Positions 29,956-31,143 of a stretch of 31,143 nt of DNA are shown one piece after another; positions within the stretch are counted from its first letter, which is position 1; each line of letters opens with the position of its first letter. Source of the DNA: DATBLZ01 sp036555065 (GTDB lineage: Bacteria > Pseudomonadota > Gammaproteobacteria > Steroidobacterales > Rariloculaceae). The stretch is from NCBI GenBank assembly GCA_036555065.1, contig DATBLZ010000094.1, positions 1 to 31,143 on the forward strand, given 5' to 3'. The notes under the pieces are model-generated. The model saw nothing but the letters and a program-made list of their open reading frames with translations. It had not been told where the DNA came from and ran no database searches. A program made the translations under genes and the position numbers.

Positions 29956-31143
29956 GCCTCGGAACGCGGACCCGCCTGGGGCTCGTCGGTTGCGTCGCAG
30001 CGCTCGCGGGCGGCGCTCTGTGGGGTCAGGCCGCTGACTTCGTGCCGATCACGACGGCGCGGCTCGAAGCGCCGGCTCCCGAGGACTGGGTTACGTTCAG
30101 CCGCACGCTCGACGCGCAGCGTTACAGCCCGCTCGACGAAATCGATCGCGACAACGTCGGGAGGCTTGCGCTCGCCTGGAGCCGCGGAATGGGGCAGGGG
30201 GCGCTCGAGAGCATTCCGCTCGTCGCGGATGGCATCATGTACATGCTGACGCCGAGCGTCGTCGTGCAAGCGGTGGACGCGACCAACGGTGATTTGCTCT
30301 GGGAATTTCAACCCGAGGGCAGCGACTTTCAAGCCGCATCGCGCGAGCGCAGCAAGGCGCTCGCGATCTTCGCCGACGTGGTTCTCCTGGCCGGCCCGAA
30401 TAGCACGATGTACGGCATCGACGCGCGCACGGGCGCGCTCCGCTGGCAAACGCAGGCCGACGACCGGGGGCATACGTCGGCGCCGCTCGTCGCCGACGGC
30501 AAAGTCATCACGGGCGGCACGTGCACCGGGGGCCTGCGTGCGAATTGCTATATCTCGGCGCACGACGCGCTGACGGGCGCGCCGTTATGGAAGTTTTATA
30601 CGGCGCAGGCACCTGACGATCCGCCGGGATTCGATACCTGGGGCGGTGCTCCGATTGAGACACGGCGCGCGTCGACGTGGGGTCTTGCGGGGTCTTACGA
30701 CCCCGAGCGGCGGCTCGTGTACTGGGGCATTGCGAACCCCACGCCGAACACGCGCCTCGCGCGGCATGGCGGCGACCCCGACGCGATCAAGCGCTCCACA
30801 CCCGCCGATCTCTACAGCAACTCGACCGTCGCGCTCGACGTCGATTCCGGCGAGCTCGTTTGGTACTACCAGCATCTGCCCGGCGATGATTGGGATCTCG
30901 ACTACACCAACGCGCGCATTCTTCTCAGGACGCCGATCGACCCCGATCCCGCGGCCGTCAAATGGATCAATCCGCGGATTCCGCGCGGCCAGGCGCGCGA
31001 CGTCGTCGTCGCGATCGGCGAGCCCGGCGGGCTCTTCGTGCTCGATCGCGCGACCGGCGAGCTCGTTTGGGCGACGCCGTTTCCTTACGACGTCCCGAAC
31101 TTCCACATCAAGGACATCAATATCGAGACGGGCGAGGTGTTCC
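29952..31143 (+). CDS. PQQ-type quinoprotein alcohol dehydrogenase (cut by window end)
   Basis: The GTG start at 29952 overlaps the cytochrome stop by four bases. The 397 visible residues are open to the window edge. A signal peptide (RLGLVGCVAALAGGALWGQA) is followed by eight-bladed propeller features: DWVTFSRTLDAQRYSPLDEI, WGLAGSYDPERRLVYWGIANPTP, SNSTVALDVDSGELVWYYQ and GDDWDLD. Asn262 and Asp315 correspond to conserved metal/PQQ-site ligands. Asp317, two residues later, matches the extra Asp seen in lanthanide-dependent enzymes. The usual metal-ligand Glu seems replaced by Gly194 in CTGGLRANC, and the adjacent Cys-Cys disulfide is missing. The protein may belong to the acidobacterial-type quinoprotein branch; substrate unknown. 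Confidence 0.88.
   Translation, partial: MSLGTRTRLGLVGCVAALAGGALWGQAADFVPITTARLEAPAPEDWVTFSRTLDAQRYSPLDEIDRDNVGRLALAWSRGMGQGALESIPLVADGIMYMLTPSVVVQAVDATNGDLLWEFQPEGSDFQAASRERSKALAIFADVVLLAGPNSTMYGIDARTGALRWQTQADDRGHTSAPLVADGKVITGGTCTGGLRANCYISAHDALTGAPLWKFYTAQAPDDPPGFDTWGGAPIETRRASTWGLAGSYDPERRLVYWGIANPTPNTRLARHGGDPDAIKRSTPADLYSNSTVALDVDSGELVWYYQHLPGDDWDLDYTNARILLRTPIDPDPAAVKWINPRIPRGQARDVVVAIGEPGGLFVLDRATGELVWATPFPYDVPNFHIKDINIETGEVF

Overview
The window comes from a high-GC proteobacterium, most likely a gammaproteobacterium near Steroidobacteraceae/Xanthomonadales. The lineage is inferred from three things: the style of the attC sites, REP sequences of the GTGGGAGCGGC...GCCGCGA type, and the set of core genes. 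It cannot be fixed without a database. There are two regimes. Bases 1 to about 4,930 are an accessory integron cassette array. From about 5,980 onward the DNA is an ordinary, densely packed chromosome.

Region 1 (1-4932) is the distal part of a mobile or chromosomal integron. Eight attC recombination sites are visible. Four of them are near-identical 88-bp copies, and the last one is mutated in both core boxes. The cassettes carry a reversed HigBA-like toxin-antitoxin pair with its own promoter and operator, a BrnT/BrnA-like toxin-antitoxin pair, a DUF998 membrane protein, a VOC (glyoxalase-fold) protein and several unknown, mostly membrane, proteins. The integrase and attI must lie to the left, outside the window. 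A TPR secretory protein and a doubly truncated VOC remnant (5031-5946) form the junction with the chromosome.

Region 2 (5983-13246) holds an orphan HMG-CoA-synthase-family gene on the minus strand. Divergent from it are a DUF7009-like gene and a complete NAD-dependent molybdenum formate dehydrogenase operon, fdsG-fdsB-fdsA-fdsD. The FdhD maturation protein, often found inside such operons, is displaced to 21281-22153.

Region 3 (13346-22153) sits between the dehydrogenase and fdhD. It contains an eight-heme c-type cytochrome lipoprotein, a tripartite heavy-metal-type RND efflux set (TolC-like lipoprotein, unusually short adaptor, RND pump) and an FMN-dependent alpha-hydroxyacid dehydrogenase that overlaps fdhD.

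Region 4 (22154-28271) has two divergent beta-barrel-like outer membrane proteins, then pabB. Next comes a three-gene membrane module: a DUF2231-like fusion, a 36-residue single-span protein and a DUF6644-like protein that is a paralogue of the second half of the first. A fused folK-folP gene lies convergent to the module. PabB and FolKP both serve folate synthesis.

Region 5 (28284-31143) is a C1/alcohol oxidation segment. It has glutathione-dependent formaldehyde dehydrogenase (frmA) bracketed by REP elements, a small cytochrome c that probably starts at CTG, and a quinoprotein dehydrogenase cut by the window end. Quinoprotein, FrmA and Fds together could carry alcohol or methanol carbon through formaldehyde and formate to CO2, although the S-formylglutathione hydrolase step is not in the window. 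No tRNA, rRNA, CRISPR array or insertion sequence was seen. No gene-free stretch exceeds 300 bases.
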